Shown here piece after piece: positions 12,581 to 24,800 of a stretch of 64,000 bases of DNA. Numbering within the stretch: the stretch's first letter is position 1; each line of letters opens with the position of its first letter. Below the pieces are notes generated by a model, which saw nothing but the letters and a program-made list of their open reading frames with translations, was not told the DNA's origin and searched no databases. Source of the stretch: Calvatia gigantea (lineage: Eukaryota > Basidiomycota > Agaricomycetes > Agaricales > Lycoperdaceae); the NCBI GenBank assembly GCA_025093985.1, contig JACAAK010000014.1, positions 1,116,001 through 1,180,000 on the forward strand. The letters run 5' to 3'. A program made the translations under genes and the position numbers.

Positions 12581-13162
12581 ATGTTCACCTCCATCCATCG
12601 TGGTTTCCTCTTGATACTCCTCGCTTTTACTGCCTTCGTGGCCGCGACCACGACTATTACGGCCCCCCCTGTACGTCAACGCTGTGCTGCAGGCTTTATC
12701 GAACCTTACCGAACTCTTTGTTAGCCTGGCCCAACTTCTATCCCCCCCGAACAATGCGGGGTCGGCAATTTACAATGCTGTAGCGCTCTTGAGAGGGTAC
12801 GCCTGTGTTAATTTCGTTGTAGATGTGATATCAACAAAAAAAAGTAGTCTGACGGTAGCCTCGTGGGCACCTTGTTGGCTCTCCTCGGCGTTGTCCTGGA
12901 AGGCGTTGAGGCAGTGGTGTAAGCATGGATGTATTTCATCTGTATGAGGGTCTGACTGGTATCATTAGCGGCATCACCTGTGTCCCTATCGATATCTTGG
13001 GTATTGGTCAAAATGCCTGCCACGCTCAACCGGTATGCTGCCAGAACAATGACTTCGTAAGTGATGCGAACGTTTGGATTGTTGTACGGCCACTCACATC
13101 CAACAACATCTTAGCATGGGATCATTGCCATTGGCTGTGTTCCAATTAACATCAACTTGTAA
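12581..13162 (+). CDS. Class I hydrophobin
   Basis: Exons: 12581-12670, 12725-12796, 12848-12918, 12969-13056 and 13115-13162, about 122 residues. A signal peptide (MFTSIHRGFLLILLAFTAFVAA) leads to a short Thr-rich spacer. The eight-cysteine pattern is complete: C-X6-CC in QCGVGNLQCC, then GITC, C-X5-CC in CHAQPVCC, and the last Cys in IAIGC before the ending VPININL. Spacing fits class I. The Leu/Val-rich stretch GTLLALLGVVLEGVEAVV fills the long loop. Role (family): a secreted amphipathic protein that self-assembles at air-water interfaces on hyphae and fruiting tissue. All intron phases agree and no frame problem is seen. A paralogue lies 4.8 kb downstream, beyond beta-tubulin. Confidence 0.9.
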
Positions 13163-14021
13163 TCGGTAGTTAGCATGAGTAACTCGCAGCGTGGTTGAAC
13201 AATTGTATGGGGTCGGAAATGAGTTGAACAATGAAAAACGTCGATGGGACGTAAAAATGTGCGACCAGTTCGGGTGTGTCTTGACAGCGGTTGGCCGCGT
13301 GCAGCATCTGGCCAATCGTTGGGGTCCTGAACAGCAGGGGCTTCGCAAAGCTGTTGATCTGCAGTTTGGAACTATTCCGAGAACCTGCAGTCTCCTGGGT
13401 CATCATTCATTGGGTGTTTAGCTTTCGACTTCCGTCATGTAAATGCTCCACGGAGAGGGGGCCAACATGGATTTCCCTGGGGTTGTGACTGCCAACTGTT
13501 GTATCACCGGGGGGGGACCCGATCAGTTGCCCGGATAAAAATAAACCTCCAAACCCAGAATCATTTTTGTGAGAACGAAGAGTCGCGCATTTCCTACATC
13601 ACAATTTCTGTAAACTCTGAAGGCAAAATCACAAAGAGGTATAGACCGGGGCATCACAAAATAGGTATCAACCCATTTGAATTTGAAAGGCTTGCGCGTT
13701 CCGACGGGATTCATCAAGAGTGAAACTCTGAAATCGAGGGCCGGCAAATTCAAAAACTTGGGCTAGAGTAGGTAACCATCACCCGTAAGTTGGCCCACGA
13801 GGCAAGGGCGAGGCGTTGCTGAGCAAGTAAGTAGGTAATTGGTAAAAAGGGATTGATGGTACAGTAGGGGCCAATCAACTGCGCACGCACCACCGGGGTG
13901 TCAATCTGACTTTGAAAATTTCAAGACCACCCTTAGTCCTGGCCGTACATATTTTCCTACTTTCGTGTTCAATCCACAGCGACATACCTTTTCCACTTCC
14001 CCTACCCCTCTAATACACAAT
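13163..14021. other. Intergenic and beta-tubulin promoter
   Basis: No gene recognised. The last ~80 bases are pyrimidine-rich and run into the tubulin 5' leader. Confidence 0.4.
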
Positions 14022-14172
14022 GTGAGTATCCCTCCAGTTCCTGTTACCACTCTACGACGCGACCTCGCTGCACGTATCACGACTAGCCGTCGTGTAACGC
14101 GCCTAATTGTCGCGTCGCCTTGTCGTACCACTCTACATGATTAAACCCGATATACTGACCTTCTTGCTGTAG
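14022..14172 (+). other. Probable 5' UTR intron of beta-tubulin
   Basis: A strong donor (AAT|GTGAGT) and an acceptor (CTGTAG|T) bracket 151 bases that end two bases before the start codon at 14174. A leader intron is common in fungal tubulin genes. Without splicing, an ATG overlapping the donor would be followed at once by a stop, so splicing also removes an upstream start. Confidence 0.6.
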
Positions 14173-14173
14173 T

Positions 14174-16119
<1,946 letters not shown>

Positions 16120-17252
16120 TGGATCATACCTCACCGCACCCACCATCCAAAATTGGTGTGCTTTTCAATGCTTCACGATACTTCTTGTCCTTCGCTGTGT
16201 TATGACCCTTTCCATACGCATGTCCTTGATGATTTCTTTTTCAATCTTCCTTTCCTGTGGATCCCTAAGTGCAAATATTCTTTAATCGTCTTACTCGCGG
16301 AAGCATTCTCAATAATACCCTTTTGTCTGCATGGTCAACGCGACTTCACCTTTTTGAATACTGGATCACTCACTTCCTGTTGTCTGCTCACTCTTCGGTT
16401 CCTGGCAGGATGAAAAGTACCACCGGAAATACTCTTCGGTTCTGCAAGTGCGACGATATCTCGCGGTGACTTACAGAAGTAATTGAAGATATGATGTTAG
16501 GATCATTCTCATATCTCGACGTTAGGCTGATGGATTCTGTTCATCTAGACGCACCTAGAATTTTTTGATAATATAGATGTAACTTTTGCCGATGCGCCGC
16601 AGATTCGACCAACGCGGTCTAGTTATATGCCTGGCCAATGGAGGGAGCCGCTCCCATGGACGTCCAATCGCAATTATGTTTAAACGCTTTGAAGGATTGT
16701 GGAGTGGGAAAAAACGCGCTAAAGCTCTCACTCCCGAAGAATTTAGGTCGGCAATAATTCCACAAATCTGAATATCCAGAAGGTGAGTACAATGAACGAA
16801 TTTACGATTAGATAGATGCTGAGAAGTTCGTTTCATGGATAAGAAATTGACATGGGCCAATCGGCTAACTGTCTTTCGATCACCACCCAAGCCTTCCAAT
16901 CGGGTGTCCTGTCACAGGGAAACCTTTTGAAATTCATCGTTTGTCGCAGACCTCGCCATTGTGTTACTGGTCTGTCAAACACTTACGTTACTGGCAACCT
17001 TCTGTTATTGGCAGGTGCCTAGGCAAAGAATTTCAGAAATCCAAATGGATTTGTGGCCGCCCGAACAAAATATATCGAAGCTTGAACTCCTTTCAAAGCT
17101 CGCTTTCGCGACATGCTTCGCTGGGTAAGCCATGCGGCGGGCGTAGTCCTCGGATCGAGCTGACATGGGTATTCCAACGGCCTGAGTGTTTATTGGCTGA
17201 TTTCTGTTCTGTAGGTATGATATCGGTTTGTGTGGGTGCTGGATTTTCTGGA
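16120..17252. other. Intergenic gap
   Basis: Tubulin 3' region, then ~900 bases with no gene I can support on either strand, then the promoter of the second hydrophobin. Confidence 0.5.
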
Positions 17253-17259
17253 TATAAAA
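17253..17259 (+). promoter_or_regulatory. TATA box of hydrophobin 2
   Basis: TATAAAA about 95 bases before the ATG at 17349. Confidence 0.6.
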
Positions 17260-17348
17260 GGAGGAAGACACTGGACAAAATTTTCAGTCGAACAAGTGCT
17301 TTTAGTTGTTCAGCTATCCAACGACCAGCCCCTGATACTCCTGACACT

Positions 17349-18530
17349 ATGTTCTCTCGTGCCGTTGCTTTCGTTGCCCTTGCTGGCTTCGCTGCTGCAG
17401 TCCCAAATGTTTATCCGACCACCTACACGACCACCGCGTAGGTAGAGCTTGCCTTCGCCGGTGTTCTTATACTAATCACCCGCGCAGGAACGGCCATACC
17501 ACCACAGTCACCACCACGGTAACTGGGTCCACCACGGTCACCAAACCCGTAACTACTACTGTAGTGGTCACCTCGACCTACCCGGTCACCACCACAGTTC
17601 CGGTCACCACGACCTACCCAGTCACGACTACCGTTCCGACCACAGTGACTGGGTCGACCACGATCACTAAGCCCGTTACTACTACTGTGGTGGTCACCAC
17701 TACCTACCCAGTTACTACTACAATTCCCGTTACTACTACCTACCCAGTCACTGTTACTATCCCTTACACCACCACCGTACCCCCTACCTCGACTACAGTC
17801 ACCGTTGTAAGTCCTGAATTTCCGATACTGCCGGAATTACGGTGCTAAGCCCCGTTCTCTCGGCGCAGACTGCTCCCCCGACTACTACCACTGCCCCGGC
17901 TAGTCAGTGCAATACCGGTTCACTGCAATGCTGTAAGTTCCAAACTGCGTTTCCCATGTGCCGCTGCTGATGTTATTGGGCTTCAGGCAACAGTGTTCAA
18001 TCCGCCAGCTCCGGCGCTGTTGGTCTCCTCCTCGGTCTTCTCGGTGTCGTCCTCTCGGATCTCACTGCCCTTGTGTAAGTTTCACCAGTCCATGCAATAT
18101 TTGTCCCCCAGGTGTTGACATTTGCGCTTAGCGGCATTACCTGCTCGCCCTTGAGCGTCATCGGCATCGGTGGTACTTCTTGGTGAGCACCTTTCCACGG
18201 TTATTGGCGGGAAGCGGTTTGCGCGGGTGCCAGGTTGGATTGAATCCACAGCCATTTGCGGTTATCGACGTCGATTCGTCGCGGGCCTACTAGGGTGGAT
18301 TCCTGATTGGCGACTGGCCAATTTCTGAAGAATACCCGTCCCTTTTTTTGGAGCTGGAACTGATGTACTATTTATACTTCTTACCTACAGCTCTGCCCAA
18401 CCGGTTTGCTGTGAGAACAACAATTTCGTGAGCATCTATTTATGCCTGCTTATCGAGGACGTTTATACTGATTGGTGCTCAGAATGGCATTATCGCCATT
18501 GGCTGCACTCCCATCAACATTAACCTCTGA
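17349..18530 (+). CDS. Class I hydrophobin with long Thr/Val/Pro/Tyr repeat domain
   Basis: Exons: 17349-17437, 17488-17806, 17869-17932, 17987-18074, 18132-18182, 18391-18427 and 18483-18530, about 231 residues. A signal peptide (MFSRAVAFVALAGFAAAVP) is followed by ~130 residues made almost only of Thr, Val, Pro, Tyr and Ser, then a complete class I hydrophobin domain: QCNTGSLQCC, GITC, CSAQPVCC and IAIGC, ending TPININL. Typical class I hydrophobins have ~100-120 residues, so the spacer doubles the length. The Thr-rich part is a likely O-mannosylation zone (inference). Most introns are ~50 bases, but the one at 18183-18390 is 208 bases. No frame problem is seen. Its C-terminal half is close to hydrophobin 1, suggesting a local duplication around the tubulin gene. 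Confidence 0.9.
17524..17775 (+). repeat. Two 126-bp coding repeats in hydrophobin 2
   Basis: A 42-residue module beginning TGSTT(V/I)TKPVTTTVVVT occurs twice in tandem, starting near 17522 and 17648. Within it TYPVTTT(V/I)PVTTT recurs as a smaller unit. Confidence 0.85.
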
Positions 18531-19657
18531 GGCCACTGATGGCTGGGGGTGGCAGGGCGCCGCTAGGAACAATGGGTAGGACCTTTATTAAGTAGCTTCA
18601 TTCTACATACCTAGATACCGCCTGCCGGCGCGGGAATACCTGGTACCTCCGCAATTTGAGATGCTTAGTTTTCTGCTTTATGGTGTTCGGGAGAATATAT
18701 TTCTGTCTGCGAAACGTAGCGTGTTGGAATCAGTGGTCAAAGGTATCAAGTAAGCTTACGGAATAGTTTCCAGTGACGCTTCTAGTCTTCTCAATGTCAA
18801 TATTCAAATGTTTATGGTTATCAGATTGCAACGACTTCCGAACCCCGTGATTCGAGTCCTTCCAATCACGGCGCTTACAGTCACTCATAATTCCGGTTTT
18901 TAGCCCTTATCCAACGTTAGGAACGGGTTTACATTATGGCAAGGATTTCTTTCAGAATTGGTTTGCCATGATACTCCTACCGTTGGAAACTTTTCTACGA
19001 GGCACTTACTGAGGTAGTTCACCACTCCACTCGCCGCACCCGCCAGCCTTTCACTATCGGAGACGACAATGCACCGTGCTGCATCTTTGCGGTCAAAGCT
19101 AACAACAACTGATAACAATTATGCTTGATCCTGGTACGAATCTCGCTGGTAATGATCTGCCTGCGTACTGGGCTATCGTCGAATCGCCTTGTTCTCAATC
19201 GAGGTTCCTTCGCCAACCGTCTTCAGGCCCAAGATCGCTAGCAGCCTTGGGCGGTCGAGACCACGATTTATGGAAGGAAATGTCTTCGACTCTGCCCCTT
19301 GATACGCGTCGAGAACGCGTCGCGGCCCATTGGCGAACGTTAAGCGGGACCAAGCTCCGGGAGTGTGGCCGCCAATTATTTGATAGCTTCTTTAATCCAG
19401 CGGCAGCTGAACCGAGCCATGTGGCTAGGTGAACCTATCACTACAAATCGTCAGAGCATGAGGGGGGCTAACAACGTCAACTCACTTCTCAAATACCCCG
19501 GCGGCATCGTTTCGCACTTGACCTTGCTGATCCGGCATATTCGGTTGTTGTGATTAACATCATAACTGGTTCAGACCTGGAGATATGGGGATGTTAAAGT
19601 GCTATGAGCACTTGGCGGTTCACTCGCTGATAAGACGATCTGAAGAACTTGCTGGCA
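18531..19657. other. Intergenic gap
   Basis: No supported gene. A short hairpin-forming inverted repeat (CGTGATT ... AATCACG) lies near 18846-18871. The open frames present have no recognisable motif. Confidence 0.5.
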
Positions 19658-19663
19658 TATAAA
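19658..19663 (+). promoter_or_regulatory. TATA box of small secreted protein gene
   Basis: TATAAA about 55 bases before the ATG at 19715, the same arrangement as at the two hydrophobins. Confidence 0.5.
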
Positions 19664-19714
19664 GCAAGGTGAGCACTGGACAACAGGCCCCATCACCGCT
19701 CTACCTTTGGCGCA

Positions 19715-19966
19715 ATGTTGTTCCCACTTGTAGTTGTCGCTTACGCCTTCGTTGCTGCTGCAACTTCTACAACTACATACCACCCCGCAACGACATATTA
19801 CCCCATCACCTACTCGCGAAGACTCAGGTAAAGCCGCTTTCGCCACGGCCGGAAAATGACTGATCACTCCTCTCGTAGTGGGGCCGATTACACCATGACC
19901 ACGACACTGTATCCCAGTTACGTCCCCACCGTAGTCACATATCCAGTCACTACGACTCTACAATAA
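19715..19966 (+). CDS. Small secreted Thr/Tyr-rich protein (hydrophobin-spacer-like)
   Basis: Two exons, 19715-19827 and 19879-19966, give a ~66-residue protein. The signal peptide MLFPLVVVAYAFVAAATS is followed by TTTYHPATTYYPITYS and, after the intron, MTTTLYPSYVPTVVTYPVTTT. The composition matches the Thr/Val/Pro/Tyr spacer of hydrophobin 2, but no cysteines follow before the stop. It may be a wall-associated small secreted protein, or a remnant of a hydrophobin that lost its Cys domain. The TATA box, signal peptide and splice phase support a transcribed gene; no family was recognised. Confidence 0.5.
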
Positions 19967-20993
19967 CTGCGAGTTGTAACACCACTTCAACCGTTATCAG
20001 CAGGTGCGGCGTGTTTTGAACCCCGAGTAAGTTTTGGTGAATAACAAAGGAGTTAGTGGGGGGAGTCTGAATTTAGCTCGCAAAATAGTTGCATGTGACA
20101 TGGAACTTGGGTTGAGGCTGGGTTGCACTATATATTATTTGCCGCGAGGATATAAAATTTGAGTCCATGGAATATACGGGGCCTTGACATGATTATTCAG
20201 AGTTACATACATGGGCTGAACGGCATAGGGCATCTTCCCAGATTCAAGTTTCTCTATGACCGTGCAAATGACGGGATTATTTGTGGGCCTTCCGGGACGT
20301 TTTTGGTGAACTAAGGTTTTGTTGAGAGGATACTTATCTGTTGAACAATGTTGTATCGCGTTTTATGGTCTGAAAGAATATGCTCTATCTCACGACATTC
20401 ACTATGGCTTTCTAATTGCAAAGGTTATCAAGCTAATCAAAGTCCGGCACTCGCTACCCACTCGCTGATGTGATGATGCGAACATAATGATCCAACTTAT
20501 TATTTATACTGAGACGGAGGAGCTGGCCGAACAACAATGATGCGGGCGAACTGCGCCAGCAGGTCAATTGGTGTACAGTGTGAGGCAGGTAGTAACGGAT
20601 GATCCTCCACTATCATGATTGGAATTTGCTTTTGGAGCGTCGTGGTGGAGGTTGTATTCATCCCTCGCTCGGGCAGGTATACGCCGCTCAGCATTTGTAT
20701 TAACTTCATTAAGCACCATGCGCACCATGGTGGAGATGGTCATCACACTTGGACGTAGCGCATGATGACGTCGTTGATCTATGCTTCGGGTTCTCATCTA
20801 CTTTAAAAACAAGCTGAAGCAGGACTCTATCCCGTTGATTGCACTCACGGAGCCAAGGATCTGTCTGCCCCATGAACATATGTCGTCATTGAATACCCTA
20901 GTGGAGTGAAGGATTCTTCGGCGGCTTATAAGCTGGAGTCTTGATGTTCATACTGTGGATTGTGGCCACCTCAACTCATTTGGACTAGTAGCC
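19967..20993. other. Intergenic gap
   Basis: About 1 kb with no supported gene. A TTATAAG element near 20926-20935 could be the TATA box of the following small gene. Confidence 0.4.
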
Positions 20994-21309
20994 ATGGGGT
21001 AAGTGAGAAGGCTGTCTGTTTGGGGCCAAGATCTCATTCCAACTAGGTGTATTTTCTCTTGCTTTGCGGGCGAGTCCGGGAGAGTTTAGCTCGGTTTGTT
21101 ACCACTTACAGATATCTAACAGGGATTTTTGCGTGCATCGGGGGTGCTGTCATGGCCGTCGTCGATGTCATTGCTGGGTGTTTAGAGTGCATCATAGGAT
21201 GTGTGTCTTCTTTCCTTTTTCCTGCGTTCGGGTATTGATCTGGACCTCAGGGATTTCCGGGTGCCTCGCAACAATCGTGGACTGTTTGACATGTGGCTGT
21301 TGCAGGTAG
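20994..21309 (+). CDS. Small cysteine-rich MGC-start protein
   Basis: Exons proposed at 20994-20998, 21047-21083, 21123-21200 and 21251-21309. The reading is MGCIFSCFAGESGR, then IFACIGGAVMAVVDVIAGCL, ECIIG, and an ending SGCLATIVDCLTCGCCR. MGC is a classic N-myristoylation plus palmitoylation start. The body is hydrophobic with regularly spaced Cys and ends in a CGCC cluster. I recall similar short proteins in other basidiomycetes but cannot name a function. The exon 2/exon 3 junction does not keep frame as sequenced (phase 0 donor against an acceptor needing phase 1), so either one base is wrong or the border differs. The later exon borders fit well. Confidence 0.45.
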
Positions 21310-21896
21310 GAAGGATCGGTCATTCCACACTTGAAGATATCTTAACCACTGCGGATAATGCACAGACGTTGACCTGTGCTCCGAGACATGGTGCCCCACG
21401 TCCTGGAGCCAAAGCTAATCGACTGTTTTGTATTTCTATGGTATCAAGTGGTCGCTGTAGTATATTCCATCGGACTTAACTGGACTCTGAAGGTTACATA
21501 CTTGGAGTTGCTTGGACAGAGGTGAGAAGACTCGGCCTAACTTGCCCTTCTTCGTGAATTACCGATATTGCCTGGCACTCGGATGTCGGGGGCATTGGTT
21601 ATTAAAAAGAGAGTTTCTTCGCACGTTTGTGAGTGTTCCGAGTCTGCCCCTGGAGTGTGTTCGACGAGGAAACAACCAGACAAACAGAAGCAGATAGATC
21701 CAGCATGAGATTGATGAGATGTTGATGAATGCGTGCTTTTGATCGGCGCCACATAGGGCCAAACAACGAAATTTGGTAGATTAGATCCTGGCTTTTTTTC
21801 TTTCTTCTCCTCTTCCTTCCCACTCGCATTCGATTCCTTCAAATTCGAGTGGTGGGGAAGGTGATCTTGCCATATTTCTCTAATTTATCGTATACC

Positions 21897-24800
21897 ATGT
21901 CCCACAACCTCCCCGTTCCAAACGGGAATCTTGACGGCCTTCGCCCTGCCCTTTTTCGTGCGGCCAGTAATTTCACCACTGTTCCCATTCCACCAGTGAC
22001 TGCCGCCTCACTCAGCGAGGATGATACCGAAGCTATTGATGGAGTTCTAGAGCTTGCTGATGGTTCGGCTTACTGTGGTATCAGCTTTGGTGCTTGAGAA
22101 GAAGAGCGCCTCTGGGGAATGTGTATTCCAGACGGGTTCGGTGCTCTTCAAAGTCCTTTGACTCGTTTCTGACAAAAAACTTAGGCATGGTTGGATATAC
22201 GGAATCGCTCACTGACCCTTCGTATGAAGGACAGATTCTTGTCCTAACTTACCCACTCGTGGGTAATTATGGCGTCCCTGAACGCCGGTCTTCTTTGGAT
22301 GACCTCATTTCTGTGTTTGAATCCTCCCGCATTCATGTCGCCGCCCTTATCGTAGGATATTATTCTCAAGACTATAGCCACTTCCTTGCCAACTCTTCTC
22401 TCTCTGCATGGCTCAAAGAAAATGGCGTCCCCGCTCTCTATGGCATCGATACCCGTGCCCTTACCAAAAAGATTCGAGAAAAAGGTTCTATGCTCGGAAA
22501 AGTTCTCGCTCGATCTCCTGCGCCTCAAGTCGGCAGGCCCGACACTAATCATTTGCCTTATATCCCTTCTCATCCTTCGATCCCATCGACTCCTTATTCA
22601 TGGCGTGAGGATTACGTCGACATCCCTTTCTTTGACCCTAACGAAAAAAATCTTGTTGCCCGCGTGTCGATTTCTGCCCCTCGCGTATTCAAACCTACGG
22701 TGGTACCCCGTCTCCATCCTTCCGGCAGAGTTCTACGCGTTCTGGCAATTGATGTTGGCATGAAATACAACCAAATCCGGTGCTTCACCAAGCGTGGGGT
22801 TGAACTTAAAGTTGTTCCATGGAACCACGACTTCCTCTCTGATCCCGAGCCTTATGATGGCATCTTCGTTTCTAACGGACCTGGTGACCCGACCATGGTG
22901 AAAGAGACCATTGATAGGCTCTCGAAAGTCATGCAGAGGGCGGATAGACCAGTTTTCGGTATTTGTCTTGGGCACCAGTTGATGGCATTGGCTGCGGGGG
23001 CCAAGACTTCAAAGATGAAGTACGGGAACCGTGGCCAGAACATCCCGTGTACAGACGCACTCTCTGGTCGCTGCTACATCACGAGCCAAAATCCACGGTT
23101 TCCAGGTTGATGCTACGACGCTCCCAACTGGATGGAAGGAGCTTTTTAGAAATGCGAACGACGGTAGTAATGAGGGTATCTATTGCGAAGACAAGCCGTT
23201 TTTCTCCGTCCAGTTCCATCCCGAATCCACTCCTGGTCCTCGTGATACCGAATTCCTCTTCGATGTGTTCATCCAGAATGTTGAAGACAGTGCCAAAACC
23301 AACTCCCTCGTTCCCGTCAAGATGCCTGGTGGGAGGAAGGAGGATAATGACAGGCGTGTTCCTCGCGCTCAGGTCTCCAAGGTCATCATCCTCGGTTCTG
23401 GTGGGCTATCCATCGGGCAAGCTGGCGAGTTCGACTATTCTGGGTCCCAGGCTATCAAGGCCCTTAAGGAGGAGGGTATCTATACCATCTTAATCAATCC
23501 CAATATTGCCACTATCGCTACCTCCAAGGGGCTGGCTGACAAGGTCTATTTCCTTCCTGTCACCCCCGAGTTTGTCCGCAAAGTCATCAAGTACGAGAAG
23601 CCCGATGGCATCTACGTCACATTCGGCGGTCAAACCGCCCTGAACGTCGGTGTCAAGTTGAAGGATGAATTCGCTGAGCTCGGCGTTCAAATATTGGGGA
23701 CACCGATTGAAACCATCATCATGACAGAGGATCGGCAGTTGTTCGCTAGCGCCATGGAGGAAATTGGCGAAAAATGTGCTCAGAGTTCTACTGCCACGAA
23801 CGTAGAGGAAGCTGTTGCTGCCGCTAAGACTATAGGATTCCCCGTCATCGTTCGAGCTGCGTATGCTCTTGGTGGTCTTGGGTCCGGTTTTGCGCAGGAC
23901 GAGGCACAGCTGCGTGTTTTATGTGCCAAAGCTTTCGCCACGAGTCCTCAAGTCCTTGTTGAGAGGAGTATGAAAGGGTGGAAGGAGATTGAATATGAGG
24001 TTGTCCGTGATTGCAGGGATAACTGCATCACTGTTTGTAACATGGAGAATTTCGATCCCCTTGGGATTCATACCGGGGACTCTATCGTCGTTGCGCCTTC
24101 TCAAACACTCTCCGACTCGGATTACAACATGCTTCGCACCACTGCGATCAATGTGATCCGCCACCTCGGTGTCATTGGCGAATGTAACATTCAGTACGCC
24201 CTTAATCCTGCTTCCCAAGAGTATTGCATCATCGAAGTGAACGCACGTCTTTCTCGTTCCTCTGCTCTGGCCTCAAAAGCTACTGGTTATCCTCTCGCCT
24301 TCATTGCCGCGAAGCTTGGCCTTGGTATCCCCCTTAATGAGATAAAGAACACGGTCACCAAGGTCACTAGCGCCTGTTTCGAGCCTAGTTTGGATTACTG
24401 TGTCGTTAAGATCCCTCGATGGGACCTTAAGAAGTTCAATCGTGTTAGCAGGCTTCTGAGCAGTAGCATGAAGAGTGTCGGAGAGGTTATGAGCATTGGA
24501 AGGACGTTTGAGGAGACGATCCAAAAAGCAATCAGAGCGATCGATGACCAGTTTCTCGGATTTGCCAAGGTAGGTTTTCAATTTGGTTCACATGTCAGTC
24601 GTTGACCCGGTCGTATGATAGAATGAGTATGTAGAGGATATTGATGAGGAGCTAGCCAATCCAACGGACAAGCGCATTTTCGCCATCTCGACTGCATTCC
24701 ACCGCGGCTACGATATCGACAAGGTCCATCAGATGACCAACATCGACAGGTGGTTCTTGACAAAACTTCATTACATCTTTCGGATGGAGAAATGCCTCTC

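Noticed and set aside
18840..18875. tRNA-like TTCGAGTCC arm
   Set aside because: It is part of a short inverted repeat; no acceptor stem, anticodon arm or full cloverleaf could be drawn.
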